The translations under genes were made by a program, and so were the position numbers. A stretch of DNA of 64,000 nt from Nitrospira sp. (GTDB lineage: Bacteria; Nitrospirota; Nitrospiria; Nitrospirales; Nitrospiraceae): the NCBI GenBank assembly GCA_024998595.1, contig JACOEK010000002.1, positions 186,001 through 250,000 of the forward strand, read 5' to 3'. Below, one piece after another: positions 26,237 to 34,766 of the stretch. Below the pieces are notes generated by a model. It saw only the letters and a list, made by a program, of their open reading frames with translations. It was not told the origin of the DNA and made no database searches. Position 1 is the first letter of the stretch; each line of letters starts with the position of its first letter.

Positions 26237-26785
26237 TTATTCTCCGTGGAGGCCGTCGGGGACGGAGAGGAGATAACTGGCATCCACCGACTCCTCCCAC
26301 GCGCCTTTGCCCTGCGCATTCCCCATGGCCCATCCGCGCATGAACACTAAGCCGAGCACCGGCTCACTCGCCGGTACCATCGTCGGCCTGGGTTCTTTCT
26401 GATCCGTGACCCGTCCCACCACCGTGATCCGTGCCCACTGCTTCCATTTGGGAGGCAAGAGGGAGGCATCCGGTACGATCATCCAGTAATATCCCGCTTC
26501 CGGGCCTTCGTTGATGGTCGGACGATGAGGCCGGTAATCCTTATCCAGCGGCCGATTTTTCACATGAAGCCAGAGCCGAGGGCCCTGCTGCTGCTGGTCC
26601 ACCACCACCCCTCCGAGAATGACCGTCTTGCCCTGATAGGTCTCCGGCGCGGCGGCAAGGGACGTCAATGTGACGCCCGGCTCCGCCTGCTGGATGTACC
26701 GCGAGGGCAAGGCACCGCATCCCGTCATGAAAGTAAGGAATGTCAGGCCTGTCAGTAGTCGAGTCATCAGAGCTATGAGACCCAT
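26237..26785 (-). CDS. Slp-family outer-membrane lipoprotein
   Basis: A 182-residue lipoprotein. The signal peptide ends in LTFMTGC, a lipobox with the acylated Cys near residue 27. The mature part has the Slp pattern: YQGKTVILGGVVVDQQQQGPRL near the start and ITVVGRVTDQKEPRPTM later. Slp proteins are starvation or acid-stress outer-membrane lipoproteins of OB-like fold. The start at 26785 has CGGAGGTTGATGTG upstream. It is the distal gene of a minus-strand series that includes the Cyc2-like cytochrome-porin. Confidence 0.88.
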   Translation of the reverse strand: MGLIALMTRLLTGLTFLTFMTGCGALPSRYIQQAEPGVTLTSLAAAPETYQGKTVILGGVVVDQQQQGPRLWLHVKNRPLDKDYRPHRPTINEGPEAGYYWMIVPDASLLPPKWKQWARITVVGRVTDQKEPRPTMVPASEPVLGLVFMRGWAMGNAQGKGAWEESVDASYLLSVPDGLHGE

Positions 26786-26826
26786 CACATCAACCTCCGT
26801 GTCGAAACGTCGATGACTCGAAGAGA

Positions 26827-27636
26827 TTACGCCAGACCACGCTTCCAACCACTGAGCGCGCAGCGCCGGGCCGTCAACGGGGTCATGCTCTCAAGGTCCG
26901 CAGCCACGCTGGTCATGACCGTATCGGCGAGCCGGTCGTCCTCGAAACATTCATAGGCATCGTCGAGAAAGCCCCCACGTAACAGCGGATGTTGGAGAAA
27001 CCGCTGCCCGGACCCGCTCGCCACTTCAAGCGGTCGCTCGATCACGTCGATCCGTTCCATCTGCAGCTGTTCAAGCCATCCACGTGCCTCCGCCGCCGAT
27101 GGCCGTTCCGCCACATACGCGGCCAGCCGTTCACGCTCCCTCGTCAGCCCGTGCCGGCTCATTTCGTGATCAATCCGTTGCCAGATGGAATCGAACGTTC
27201 CCAGCGAAGGAAAGGTCAGCACCACTTGGCCTCCCGGCTCAAGATGTTCGATCAAGCCCCGCATCGCCTCGAACCGGTGCGGTCGGAGGAACATCACGGA
27301 GAGATTGCCGGTGATGCGTTGGAAGGTCGGGAGGGATGCGGGCAAGGCGCGCATGTCGACACATTCGTAACGGAGCCAGGGCAACTCACCCCGCTGAATA
27401 GTTCTGGCATTCGCTACCTGGCCGCGACTGGCATCGATCCCGAGGACGGAGCCGGTCGGCCCAACCTGTTCGGCCAGGTAGAAGGCCGGGATGCCGTGGC
27501 CACAGGCGATATCGAGGATGGTCAGCCCGGGACGCAGATCCAGTTGTTCCAACAGCAGTTCCGCAAAGGGGGTCGACCACTCATCGTCTGCGGGAAGGGG
27601 CCATCGCGAGGAGGAAGATGCGGAGGGCCTGTTCAT
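26827..27636 (-). CDS. Class I SAM-dependent methyltransferase
   Basis: A 269-residue Rossmann-fold methyltransferase. Motif I is ILDIACGHGIPAFYLA (about 40-55), followed by VLGIDASRGQVANAR (acidic residue binding the ribose) and YECVDMRALP (motif III). It resembles UbiE/Methyltransf_25 enzymes. The C-terminal 100 residues are helical and may bind the acceptor, which cannot be identified. It lies 123 nt after the SHOCT lipoprotein gene and 41 nt before the Slp gene on the same strand. Confidence 0.85.
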   Translation of the reverse strand: MNRPSASSSSRWPLPADDEWSTPFAELLLEQLDLRPGLTILDIACGHGIPAFYLAEQVGPTGSVLGIDASRGQVANARTIQRGELPWLRYECVDMRALPASLPTFQRITGNLSVMFLRPHRFEAMRGLIEHLEPGGQVVLTFPSLGTFDSIWQRIDHEMSRHGLTRERERLAAYVAERPSAAEARGWLEQLQMERIDVIERPLEVASGSGQRFLQHPLLRGGFLDDAYECFEDDRLADTVMTSVAADLESMTPLTARRCALSGWKRGLA

Positions 27637-27759
27637 GACGTTCCTTTCTCTCGGGCATGGGCTGTCTTGCGCATTTTACCCGAAGGGTCGAGGACAAGTC
27701 AGAACTCTCTTCGGCCACATTTCTATCCCGAATCTGCTCAAAGCGGCGCATGCTCAGAC

Positions 27760-28599
27760 TCACAAGCGGTCCAGGAGCTGCTGCTTCTTCGTGAGATAGT
27801 CTTCCTCTGTGATCAAGCCCTGTTCCCGAAGACGTTTGAGCAGGCTGAGTTGTTCTTCCAGCGAACGCGTCGGGACCGACTGAGCAGGGGGCGGCGAAGA
27901 AACCGGAACCGGGGTTGAACCCATCTCGCCGTGGTACTCGATCACCAGTTCGTCCGGGTCGGCACGAAACGGATTTCCGCCGTCCCGAGTCGCATGCGTG
28001 ATCACCTGCCCTTCACCCGGCACGAATTCATAAAACGCCCCGGCCTGCGCAAACAAGGGATCCTTCCAGATCTGTTTCCTGATCGAGGGCATGGTCACGG
28101 CGATCCGGCAGTTCGCCATACGAAGATGGATTCGACTGTCTTCGACAAACCAGACGCCTGAAGTGACCTGATCCAATCCCGCTTCCGACGGCCTGGCCAA
28201 TGCGAACACCACCTGCTCCTGCGCGGAGGCTTGCTGAAAAGCACGCGGCAACGATTCTCCCAGATACCGGACTTCCTCTTCGGAAAACGCTGGTTCCGTG
28301 TCTCCCCGATAGGATGCGCCGAGGAGGGGGCTGTGAATACTTCGCACCTTCACCGCTCGCAGCAGGGCTTCCCATTCCTGCCGCTGCAGATCGAACGGGT
28401 GATGGAGTAGCCGTTTTTGATCGGGCCCCTGCGTGAGCGGAACAATTCGGACGAGCCGCTGGTCGTCACACGAGAAACAGGGCATCTGACTGGACGGAGC
28501 CAGGCCCGAACAGGCGGGTACGACGAGACAGAAGAGGCACAAGACTGTGACATTCGCCCATCGCACAAACTGTTTGTTCACAAGCCTGTGATCTTCCAT
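27760..28599 (-). CDS. Lipoprotein with C-terminal SHOCT domain
   Basis: A 279-residue predicted lipoprotein. The signal region VTVLCLFCLVVPAC ends in a lipobox-like VPAC. The last 35 residues (LEEQLSLLKRLREQGLITEEDY, then LTKKQQLLDRL) form a SHOCT domain, a short helical oligomerisation module. The central 180 residues are not recognised; they contain a CFSCDDQ pair. The ATG at 28599 is preferred over a TTG at 28623, which would overlap the cytochrome-porin gene; the gap is then 13 nt, indicating one transcript with that gene. Confidence 0.75.
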   Translation of the reverse strand: MEDHRLVNKQFVRWANVTVLCLFCLVVPACSGLAPSSQMPCFSCDDQRLVRIVPLTQGPDQKRLLHHPFDLQRQEWEALLRAVKVRSIHSPLLGASYRGDTEPAFSEEEVRYLGESLPRAFQQASAQEQVVFALARPSEAGLDQVTSGVWFVEDSRIHLRMANCRIAVTMPSIRKQIWKDPLFAQAGAFYEFVPGEGQVITHATRDGGNPFRADPDELVIEYHGEMGSTPVPVSSPPPAQSVPTRSLEEQLSLLKRLREQGLITEEDYLTKKQQLLDRL

Positions 28600-28612
28600 C
28601 TGACGGTCCGGT

Positions 28613-30082
28613 TCAATACGCAAAATCCAATCCGACCAGCATGGTTTGTCCTCTCAGATCACCGCCGGTCGGGCCGACGGCTTGCGTGCGATAGGCATTG
28701 TATTCCGCATGCAACGCCAGGTCGGTGCGCGTGGAGTGATGAATGAAATACCGGGCCAGCACGGTGTGGGAATCGACATCATTATAGTTCCCTTTGAACA
28801 CGTCCGTGTTGCCGTCACCATGCCGGTCGTTTCGAATGACATCATACCGATACGCAAAAAACCAGTCCGGCATGTCGAAGAACAGGGCTGGCGCATAGTC
28901 CAATTCGACGAACGCCCCGTTCCAGGACGCGTTCTGCGCAGTTGGAATCCCTTGCGAGGCAAACAATTGCGCGCTGTCATGTCCATGCATGATCGCGCCG
29001 AAGACATTCCACTCGCCGTTGAAGGTCAAACTCACATCGACGCCGATTCTCGTAAACGGCTTCCCGCTGCCCGCGACGCCCTGACAGGTCGGACAGGTCG
29101 CATTGACCATCGTCGGGGCCTGGCCGTAAGCGCCGAAGATTCCCACTCGATTCCCGGTCACAATCCCATAACCGCCGAACGATTGCGTGATGTGGCCATA
29201 GAAATTCACATTTCGTCCGCCGGTCCCGCACGGGGTATTGGGAGGACAGCCGCCCAGTGGCCCTGAGAACGAGTTGGTGGCCAGCGCGGTCAGCGAATAA
29301 CGGAGGTACCCTTCCGTGGACGGTGTTTTCATAATGCCCGAGAGTTCCCCGCCGGGCTGGTTATCTCCCAACAGAAAGGAATTGGGATTCAAATAGGAGC
29401 TGGTCGAGGTTCCTCCGACGGTCGCCGTGTAGGGCACACCCGGCGTGTAATGGTACATGACGAAGGGCGTATTCAACGTCGGGCTGCGTTTTTCGCTGAA
29501 CGGCAGATCGAGCTCAAATTTTCCCACGCGCAAGTTCAAGAGATAGTTGCCCGGGTCGGATTTGACGCCGAAATATCGCTCCAGTCGCATCAGACGCACG
29601 AAGGCGCTTTCAAGATCCCCGTCCGAGGCGCCGGTACCGAATCCCGCGCTGCCGAGTCCCGGCGTATAGACCACGCCAAAGGCGATATCCCGGTGCAGTG
29701 TACCGAAACTCAACAGGTCCAAGCCGGTGAAGCCGAATCCTCCGGTCGTCACACCGCTGCCTTCCGTCCTCACCTGCGCCGCCTGGTAGCCGACCGTCGC
29801 GCGAATCGAAACCGGCCAGAAACCCATCCCGATCCCCTCATAGACCGGCGAATCCGCTTCGGATCCCAGTTGATAGCCGCGATCCCTGAAGAGATTGCCG
29901 AAGTCGTTGAGCTTGGGGAAACCGGGGACGTGGCACACGTTACACTTGAAATCATACTTACGGGCAAACGCCGGAATCGCCTCGGCCTTTTGAACCAGCC
30001 CGCTCAATTCGTAACTGACGAGCGCCATCAGGACAAGGATGGAGACAATTGCCGCCCTGGCACGCAATGTTGAGCTCTTCAT
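28613..30082 (-). CDS. Cyc2-like outer-membrane fused monohaem cytochrome-porin
   Basis: A 489-residue exported protein. After the signal peptide (ending KAEAIPAFAR) comes a single CNVCH haem site within FARKYDFKCNVCHVPGFPKL followed by NDFGNLFRDRGY. The remaining 400 residues are aromatic and Gly/Asn-rich alternating strands that end in VGLDFAY, with a terminal aromatic residue as in outer-membrane beta-barrels. This architecture (short haem domain plugged into a 14-18-strand barrel) is that of Cyc2/Cyt572, which moves electrons across the outer membrane in iron oxidisers. GGGAGG precedes the ATG at 30082. It lies 41 nt after an exported carboxypeptidase-regulatory-like protein gene. A generic haem-tagged porin is the alternative. 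Confidence 0.75.
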   Translation of the reverse strand: MKSSTLRARAAIVSILVLMALVSYELSGLVQKAEAIPAFARKYDFKCNVCHVPGFPKLNDFGNLFRDRGYQLGSEADSPVYEGIGMGFWPVSIRATVGYQAAQVRTEGSGVTTGGFGFTGLDLLSFGTLHRDIAFGVVYTPGLGSAGFGTGASDGDLESAFVRLMRLERYFGVKSDPGNYLLNLRVGKFELDLPFSEKRSPTLNTPFVMYHYTPGVPYTATVGGTSTSSYLNPNSFLLGDNQPGGELSGIMKTPSTEGYLRYSLTALATNSFSGPLGGCPPNTPCGTGGRNVNFYGHITQSFGGYGIVTGNRVGIFGAYGQAPTMVNATCPTCQGVAGSGKPFTRIGVDVSLTFNGEWNVFGAIMHGHDSAQLFASQGIPTAQNASWNGAFVELDYAPALFFDMPDWFFAYRYDVIRNDRHGDGNTDVFKGNYNDVDSHTVLARYFIHHSTRTDLALHAEYNAYRTQAVGPTGGDLRGQTMLVGLDFAY

Positions 30083-30123
30083 CGGATCAGCCTCCCATTT
30101 CACAGACCGGCTGCATTGGTAGG

Positions 30124-30984
30124 TTATTCAGGCGGAAGTTCGTCGCCGCCGGCAATCTTCCACTCGACTTCTACCGAACGGACGGGAAACTCGAATCGAG
30201 ATTCGACCCGCGCTTTCGGAGCAATCTCTAACGGTTGCCGGATGACATGGGGTTCGTCATACACGGGGCGAGAAGAACTGAACTTGACGATATTGAACCC
30301 GGGATGCCAGGCGACCATTGTGTAAGACCCCGGTGGAATGCCGGTAATTTCAAATCGTCCCTGTTCATCGGTGACGGCGAAATACGGATGGTCGAACGCC
30401 GCCGCCCACGCATTCATATGCACATGCACATCGCACTGGAGCCGTAATCCGACGCCGCGTGCCCGAACCAGTGTGGCTGCAATTTCCCGGTTCGCCGTCG
30501 GCATGGCAATATTGAAGAGGCTTTGTTTATCGCTGAACAGATGCGGATTGTGGAGAATCGGTTCGAAATTGATCAGCGCGACTTCCGCCGTGCGGACAAA
30601 CGGAATCATCTGCTGCTCGAACTGGCAGGCCCGCCCCGTCGGATGAGTCGCGCTTTTTCCCATACGCAGCGGATAAGCAGCCGCAGCGGTCTTGCCCCGT
30701 TCCACCCGCTCGAGATACACGAGGACTTCCTGAAGGCCGTTGGTGGCCGGATCGATGCGTAAGACCGGTGACGGCACCTGAGCGCCGCATCCATCCAGAT
30801 CGGCAAACACTTTGAGCGGGGGCAGCTTCGGGATGCTTTCTTTCCAGACAGCCTGGCCTTTGACCGTGCCTCCGTCGGAGACATCGATGATTTCATACTC
30901 CGCATATCCGCTGGTGACGGTGAGAAGCCATGTCAGACAGCACAGAAGCAGAAGGCGGTGACCGCGATGTCGTCGTGGAGACAT
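30124..30984 (-). CDS. Exported protein with cupredoxin/carboxypeptidase-regulatory-like domain
   Basis: A 286-residue protein with a Sec signal peptide (LLLLCCLTWLLTVTSGYAE). The N-terminal part (GTVKGQAVWKESIPKLPPLKV, then a CGAQ and a CQFEQQMIPFV segment) resembles the methylamine-utilisation or plastocyanin-like family. LQCDVHVHMNAWAAAFDHPYF supplies clustered Cys and His that could bind copper. The end (GRFEITGIPPGSYTMVAWHPG) is a carboxypeptidase-regulatory-like strand pair. The ATG at 30984 has GAGG 6 nt upstream; earlier in-frame ATGs at 30996 and 31002 lack a good site. It is first in the cluster with the cytochrome-porin, so a periplasmic electron-transfer or structural role is plausible. 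Confidence 0.7.
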   Translation of the reverse strand: MSPRRHRGHRLLLLCCLTWLLTVTSGYAEYEIIDVSDGGTVKGQAVWKESIPKLPPLKVFADLDGCGAQVPSPVLRIDPATNGLQEVLVYLERVERGKTAAAAYPLRMGKSATHPTGRACQFEQQMIPFVRTAEVALINFEPILHNPHLFSDKQSLFNIAMPTANREIAATLVRARGVGLRLQCDVHVHMNAWAAAFDHPYFAVTDEQGRFEITGIPPGSYTMVAWHPGFNIVKFSSSRPVYDEPHVIRQPLEIAPKARVESRFEFPVRSVEVEWKIAGGDELPPE

Positions 30985-31030
30985 GCAAGACCTCATCGAC
31001 ATACCGAGGGCCGGATGACCCAGGGCGGTG

Positions 31031-31071
31031 AAAAATAAAAAGCCCGAACCTCCGGTCTGGAGATTCGGGCT
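31031..31071 (-). terminator. Intrinsic terminator downstream of the O-methyltransferase gene
   Basis: On the minus strand AGCCCGAA pairs with TTCGGGCT (31064-31071 with 31041-31048), continued by a 4-bp stem (31059-31062 with 31050-31053) after one mismatch, around a 5-nt loop. It is followed by TTTTATTTTT (31040-31031). This is a textbook Rho-independent terminator for the gene ending at 31181. Confidence 0.9.
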
Positions 31072-31180
31072 CTTGAGCTGATCGCTCTTTGGCCTCAATT
31101 ATGTGCGCACGCGGGGCAGCCTAATCAACCGTGCTCTGACGTGTCAATAGGCTGCGCGCCGGTTTCGAGCGGAATCGAGT

Positions 31181-32194
31181 CTATTTGATACCGATGACCA
31201 TGGAGTCCGGCCCGGCCAGATGTTCAACTTTCGTTCGTTGGAAGCCGGCCTTCTTCATCCATTGCCGGCAATCCGCACCGGTGAAATCAAATCCGCCCTT
31301 GGTCTCAATGAGCATATTGAGGCTCATCAACAAGCCGAACATGTTGGTTTTCCGGGCATCATCGATCAGGGCCTCATGGACGATCAACGCGCCGCCTGGT
31401 GGCAGCGCCGCATGCGCCTTGCGCAACAGCATCATTTTTTCTTTGAGATCCCAGTCGTGCAAGATATGCCCCATGATGAGCACATCGACCTTCGGCAGCG
31501 ATTCCTTGAAAAAGTCTCCGTCGTGAAACGCCACTCGCTTCTGCAGCTTCTTGCTTTTGACATAGGCCTCGAAGACCGGCCGAACCACGGGAAGATCCAT
31601 GCCCTGACCGTTGAGATGCTGGTGTGCCAGCGCAATCTCGACTGCCACGCCACCCTGAGCACAGCCGATGTCGGCAAACGAGCGATAGCGCTTCCACGGA
31701 AACTTCGCAGCCATGGCCCGGGCCGTCCCCTGACTGAGTCCGGTCATCGCCTTGAGAAATCCTTCCAGCCGCCGCGGATCGGCGTAGAGCGTGCCGAAGA
31801 AATCTGTGCCTGTCTTCACCTCGTTCTGCGGCTTGCCCGTCTGCAGCGCTTCCGTCAGTGATCCCCAGAATCCATACAGGCGGGCATTACACATCTCCAG
31901 CATGCCCCCGACATAGGATGGCTTGGCGCGATCGAGAAACAGGGCGGTCTCCGGCGTGTTGGCATAACGTGCCCCGGTCCGTTTCAGCAGGCCAAGCGCC
32001 ACCAAGGCATCGAAGAAGTCCCGCGCGCTGCGCGGATGCAGTTTCAGCCTGGCGGCCAAGGCTTTGCCGTCGAGCCGACGCTTCGCCAACTCCGTGAAGA
32101 GGCCCAGCTCCACCGCCGTCAATAAGGTCTTGGACCCCCAAAACCCGAAACCAATCTGCAAGAGTCGATCAGGAACCAATGCACGACCGGCCAT
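31181..32194 (-). CDS. O-methyltransferase with N-terminal dimerisation domain
   Basis: A 337-residue SAM-dependent methyltransferase of the HIOMT/CrtF/plant-OMT type. Residues 1-90 are a winged-helix dimerisation domain ([23 protein letters not shown]-like pattern). The catalytic domain contains [16 protein letters not shown] (motif I), [18 protein letters not shown] and [17 protein letters not shown], where the His is the usual catalytic base position. The substrate is probably a phenol, polyketide or carotenoid, not determinable here. The start at 32194 follows AAAGGATGGCATC; an upstream ATG at 32212 overlaps that site. It ends at a strong intrinsic terminator. Confidence 0.87.
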   Translation of the reverse strand: MAGRALVPDRLLQIGFGFWGSKTLLTAVELGLFTELAKRRLDGKALAARLKLHPRSARDFFDALVALGLLKRTGARYANTPETALFLDRAKPSYVGGMLEMCNARLYGFWGSLTEALQTGKPQNEVKTGTDFFGTLYADPRRLEGFLKAMTGLSQGTARAMAAKFPWKRYRSFADIGCAQGGVAVEIALAHQHLNGQGMDLPVVRPVFEAYVKSKKLQKRVAFHDGDFFKESLPKVDVLIMGHILHDWDLKEKMMLLRKAHAALPPGGALIVHEALIDDARKTNMFGLLMSLNMLIETKGGFDFTGADCRQWMKKAGFQRTKVEHLAGPDSMVIGIK

Positions 32195-32366
32195 GATGCC
32201 ATCCTTTCTCATGAAAAATACCGAGAGAGGCTACGCGGGAAACTCGGCGCTGTCAATTTGAATGACTGAGCGGCGGCAGTGGAGCGTATCGTCGACCGTG
32301 TTCAACGAACCTGTCGTAGGGCCGGGGATTCGCCTAGTTACTCGGAACCCCATCCCGGTCTTAAAT

Positions 32367-33035
32367 ATGATTGTGGCAACGATCACGCACAAGGCGCTGC
32401 AAGGATTTCTGCTCGTCCTACTGGTAGGCTGCTCGACGACGTATGAGCCGCATCTGGTTCTGCCTCCAGGCGAGTTCGATCGCTCGATCGATGCCGCCGT
32501 GGAAGTTCATCCCTTTGTCGCGGCCGACGACCTACTTTTCGGACATTCCAACTATGGCGTGGTCGCCGATGACTATGCCAATAAGCCACCCTCGCAGTTG
32601 ACGCAGACGATCACGCAACAGGTGACCGCGGAATTGGCGGCCCATCGTGTGTTCCGCAAAGTAAGCACCTACGATCCGTCGCCGGACCTCATACTCACAG
32701 GGCGTATCGAGCGGTTTTTTGAGCACGACCGTCGGAAACTCTGGACGTTTATTCCTTACTATTCCAACAAGCTTGCCAGTCTCTTCCGGGTGAACAGTTA
32801 TGCGACAAACGGAGAAATCCACCTCACGCTGACTTTGCTCAAACCAACGGGTGAAGTTCTTGGTTCGTATGTCGGGCATTCATCCTTCAACGAAGATTAC
32901 ACGCCCAATAGCGAAGTGCGTCCAGGCGATCGGCTCAATCGCGCGCTGGGACAGGCCGTCGCTCAAATTCGCGATGAAATGTTTGCGGATACGACCCTGG
33001 CCAAAACTCGCAAAACTCCGCTCGCCCTCCAGTGA
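32367..33035 (+). CDS. Predicted lipoprotein of unknown function
   Basis: A 222-residue protein whose N-terminus ALQGFLLVLLVGCS is a lipoprotein signal with lipobox LVGC. The mature part is alpha/beta, including LTQTITQQVTAELAAHRVFRKV followed by strands ILTGRIERFFEHD and INLTLTLL-like segments, an arrangement resembling LptE or ABC-export accessory lipoproteins. No definite family is assigned. The start is uncertain: the ATG at 32367 lacks a clear ribosome-binding site, but the frame upstream to 32262 reads as non-coding. It is divergent from the O-methyltransferase gene and convergent with the flavoprotein gene. Confidence 0.65.
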   Translation: MIVATITHKALQGFLLVLLVGCSTTYEPHLVLPPGEFDRSIDAAVEVHPFVAADDLLFGHSNYGVVADDYANKPPSQLTQTITQQVTAELAAHRVFRKVSTYDPSPDLILTGRIERFFEHDRRKLWTFIPYYSNKLASLFRVNSYATNGEIHLTLTLLKPTGEVLGSYVGHSSFNEDYTPNSEVRPGDRLNRALGQAVAQIRDEMFADTTLAKTRKTPLALQ

Positions 33036-33092
33036 TTTGCAAGGCGATGCGTTTTCCCACGAGCGGGCCCGTAAACAACAGGGCCACCACTC

Positions 33093-33680
33093 CTATCGGC
33101 CCACCTCTCCCAATCCACGCATTTCGTCCAGCCAGCCGGCGCGCTGCTCCTCCGTCATACTTTCGATGCTTCCAATGAGCGTGGTCCTTATCGGTCTGAT
33201 GCCGCAGAACTCAAGAATGTTGCGTTGCAGACTCTTGAGACTGTGAGCACGAAACCACCACCGATACACAAATGCAGGCATCCCCATGGTCACCACGACG
33301 CGCGCTGATTTTCCCGTGAACAACTTTTTGACCATCTGTCCCTGAGCTTGATACTCGAATGCCACCCCGGGGCGGAACACCTGTTCGAAGAAGGCTTTGA
33401 GAAGCGCCGGCATCGATCCCAGCCACAGCGGATAGAGAATCACGAGGTGATCGGCCCAGCGAATTGCCTCTTGTACCTGCCTGATGGAATCCGGTGCTCG
33501 CCCGTTCTCAAACTCCTCTTTCGTCCGCAGGAGAGGAAACTCCAACATCGCGACCTCAACCAGCCTGGCTGCATGGCCGCCGTCTTCACAGCCTTTCGCA
33601 TATTCGTCGGCCAAGGCGTGGCAGAAATGGCGAGCCCGCCCGTCAGGATGTCCCTGAATAATGGCAATGCGCTTACCCAT
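33093..33680 (-). CDS. NQO1/MdaB-type NAD(P)H:quinone oxidoreductase (flavodoxin fold)
   Basis: A 195-residue flavodoxin-like oxidoreductase. IAIIQGHPDG at the N-terminus is the FMN/FAD phosphate loop, and ADHLVILYPLWLGSMPALLKAFFEQVFRPGVAF holds the flavin-contact motif (YPLWxxxxPAxLKxxxD-like). The family reduces quinones or electrophiles by two electrons. Its ATG overlaps the stop of the small lipoprotein gene by 8 nt, so the two are co-translated. The long upstream extension of the frame is an artefact of the overlapping gene. It should be cytoplasmic. Confidence 0.85.
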   Translation of the reverse strand: MGKRIAIIQGHPDGRARHFCHALADEYAKGCEDGGHAARLVEVAMLEFPLLRTKEEFENGRAPDSIRQVQEAIRWADHLVILYPLWLGSMPALLKAFFEQVFRPGVAFEYQAQGQMVKKLFTGKSARVVVTMGMPAFVYRWWFRAHSLKSLQRNILEFCGIRPIRTTLIGSIESMTEEQRAGWLDEMRGLGEVGR

Positions 33681-33885
33681 GGCGAAGCGACGCGGTGCTC
33701 CCCTCTCGTACCATCGGGCGAAATGTCTGCTCCACCTCGCGAACGGGGCCCTGAGGTTTTTGCTCGATACTCTGTGGAACTGCGGCCGGCTGCTGTTGGA
33801 CCTTCGGTGTCGGCGGCGCACATGCCGCCATTGAGAAGACCACTCCCGCAACGAACACCCACACGATACCGGTTGTGATTGGCAT
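33673..33885 (-). CDS. Small predicted lipoprotein
   Basis: A 70-residue protein with the signal peptide MPITTGIVWVFVAGVVFSMAAC, whose lipobox MAAC gives a mature lipoprotein of about 49 residues rich in Pro and Gln (PPTPKVQQQPAAVPQ). GGAGGATAGGTG precedes the ATG at 33885. It overlaps the downstream flavoprotein gene by 8 nt. The function is unknown. The Pro/Gln-rich stretch suggests an extended linker from the membrane. Confidence 0.7.
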   Translation of the reverse strand: MPITTGIVWVFVAGVVFSMAACAPPTPKVQQQPAAVPQSIEQKPQGPVREVEQTFRPMVREGSTASLRHG

Positions 33886-34283
33886 CACCTATCCTCCTCA
33901 TCCCCCTCGGATCCTGCCCGGCTTCACGATTGTTTCTGCAGGCGGGGTGTCCGACCTTTCCTACGCTCATGCGAATAAGCGCAACAGGCATGCCAACATG
34001 CTATGCATGGCGAAGAGGCACGAATCGGACAGAAAGGCTCGATGACGGATCAACGGCGCAGCAGCACTGCGGAAATTTTCCGCAGTGCACATACCGTGAG
34101 CTGGCGCGAATGTCCACAGCCGGGGCATGGATTCCACCGAAAGACCGGCTTGTCCTTTCATTTTGGTGGCGGAGGACGAGGATGAGCAGGGCATCAGGCT
34201 TGCTCCTCTCCCGCTTAAGGAAGGTGCGTGCACATCCTGACGCCCTGGCACCTCACTCCAACACCACCGAAGAAGGAGGATCT
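33886..34283. other. Divergent intergenic region
   Basis: These 398 nt lie between the small lipoprotein gene (minus) and the CBS gene (plus). They hold the 25-bp palindrome at 34064-34088 and a 37-codon frame at 34127-34240 that reads like the first strand of a response-regulator receiver but stops early. No other gene is supported. Confidence 0.4.
34064..34088. repeat. Perfect 25-bp palindrome
   Basis: GCACTGCGGAAA (34064-34075) and TTTCCGCAGTGC (34077-34088) are exact reverse complements around a single T. It is about 200 nt upstream of the CBS gene and 180 nt upstream of the divergent lipoprotein gene. No T-run follows on either strand, which argues for an operator or a relic of a mobile repeat rather than a terminator. 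Confidence 0.6.
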
Positions 34284-34721
34284 ATGAGGGCAACAGAATA
34301 TTTCGCCCGAGGTTGTAACCCCGATACATTGGTCGTGAGACAAATCATGGAGGATGCCGTCGTCACGACCAGTCCGACATCAAGCGCCATGGCCGTTGCG
34401 GAGCTCTTGAGCGAGCATGCCTTCGGAAGTTTACCGGTGGTTGAAAAAGATGGGACGTTGCGCGGGTTAGTCACGGAGTTCGATCTGCTGAAAGCCGTCG
34501 AGCAGGGAAGAGATCTCCGGGAGGTTCCGGTGTCGGACATTATGACCAAAGAGGTCATCACCACCACCGAAGACACACCGCTCATGAGCCTGATTCATTT
34601 GTTGCAGGAGCGGCATCTGATCCGCGTACCGGTCGTGAAGGGGCACACATTGGTCGGCATGGTCGCACGGCGTGATGTCGTGTTCGCCTATGTGAAAGCC
34701 CGGGCGATCTATTGGCCGTAA
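34284..34721 (+). CDS. CBS-domain pair protein
   Basis: A 145-residue protein with two CBS domains (about 15-75 and 80-140), ending in GLVTEFDLLKAV and GMVARRDVVFAYVKA. It closely resembles the CBS protein at 18828-19199 (shared GSLPVV/GGLPVI, QGRDLR/EGRDLR and VARRD). The ATG at 34284 sits 4 nt after AAGGAGGA; the long frame upstream to 33879 is non-coding. It probably senses adenylates and acts through an unknown partner. Confidence 0.9.
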   Translation: MRATEYFARGCNPDTLVVRQIMEDAVVTTSPTSSAMAVAELLSEHAFGSLPVVEKDGTLRGLVTEFDLLKAVEQGRDLREVPVSDIMTKEVITTTEDTPLMSLIHLLQERHLIRVPVVKGHTLVGMVARRDVVFAYVKARAIYWP

Positions 34722-34766
34722 TGGCGCCTTGTGCCAGAGAAGCCTTACACCCCCAGCGTGGAAATG

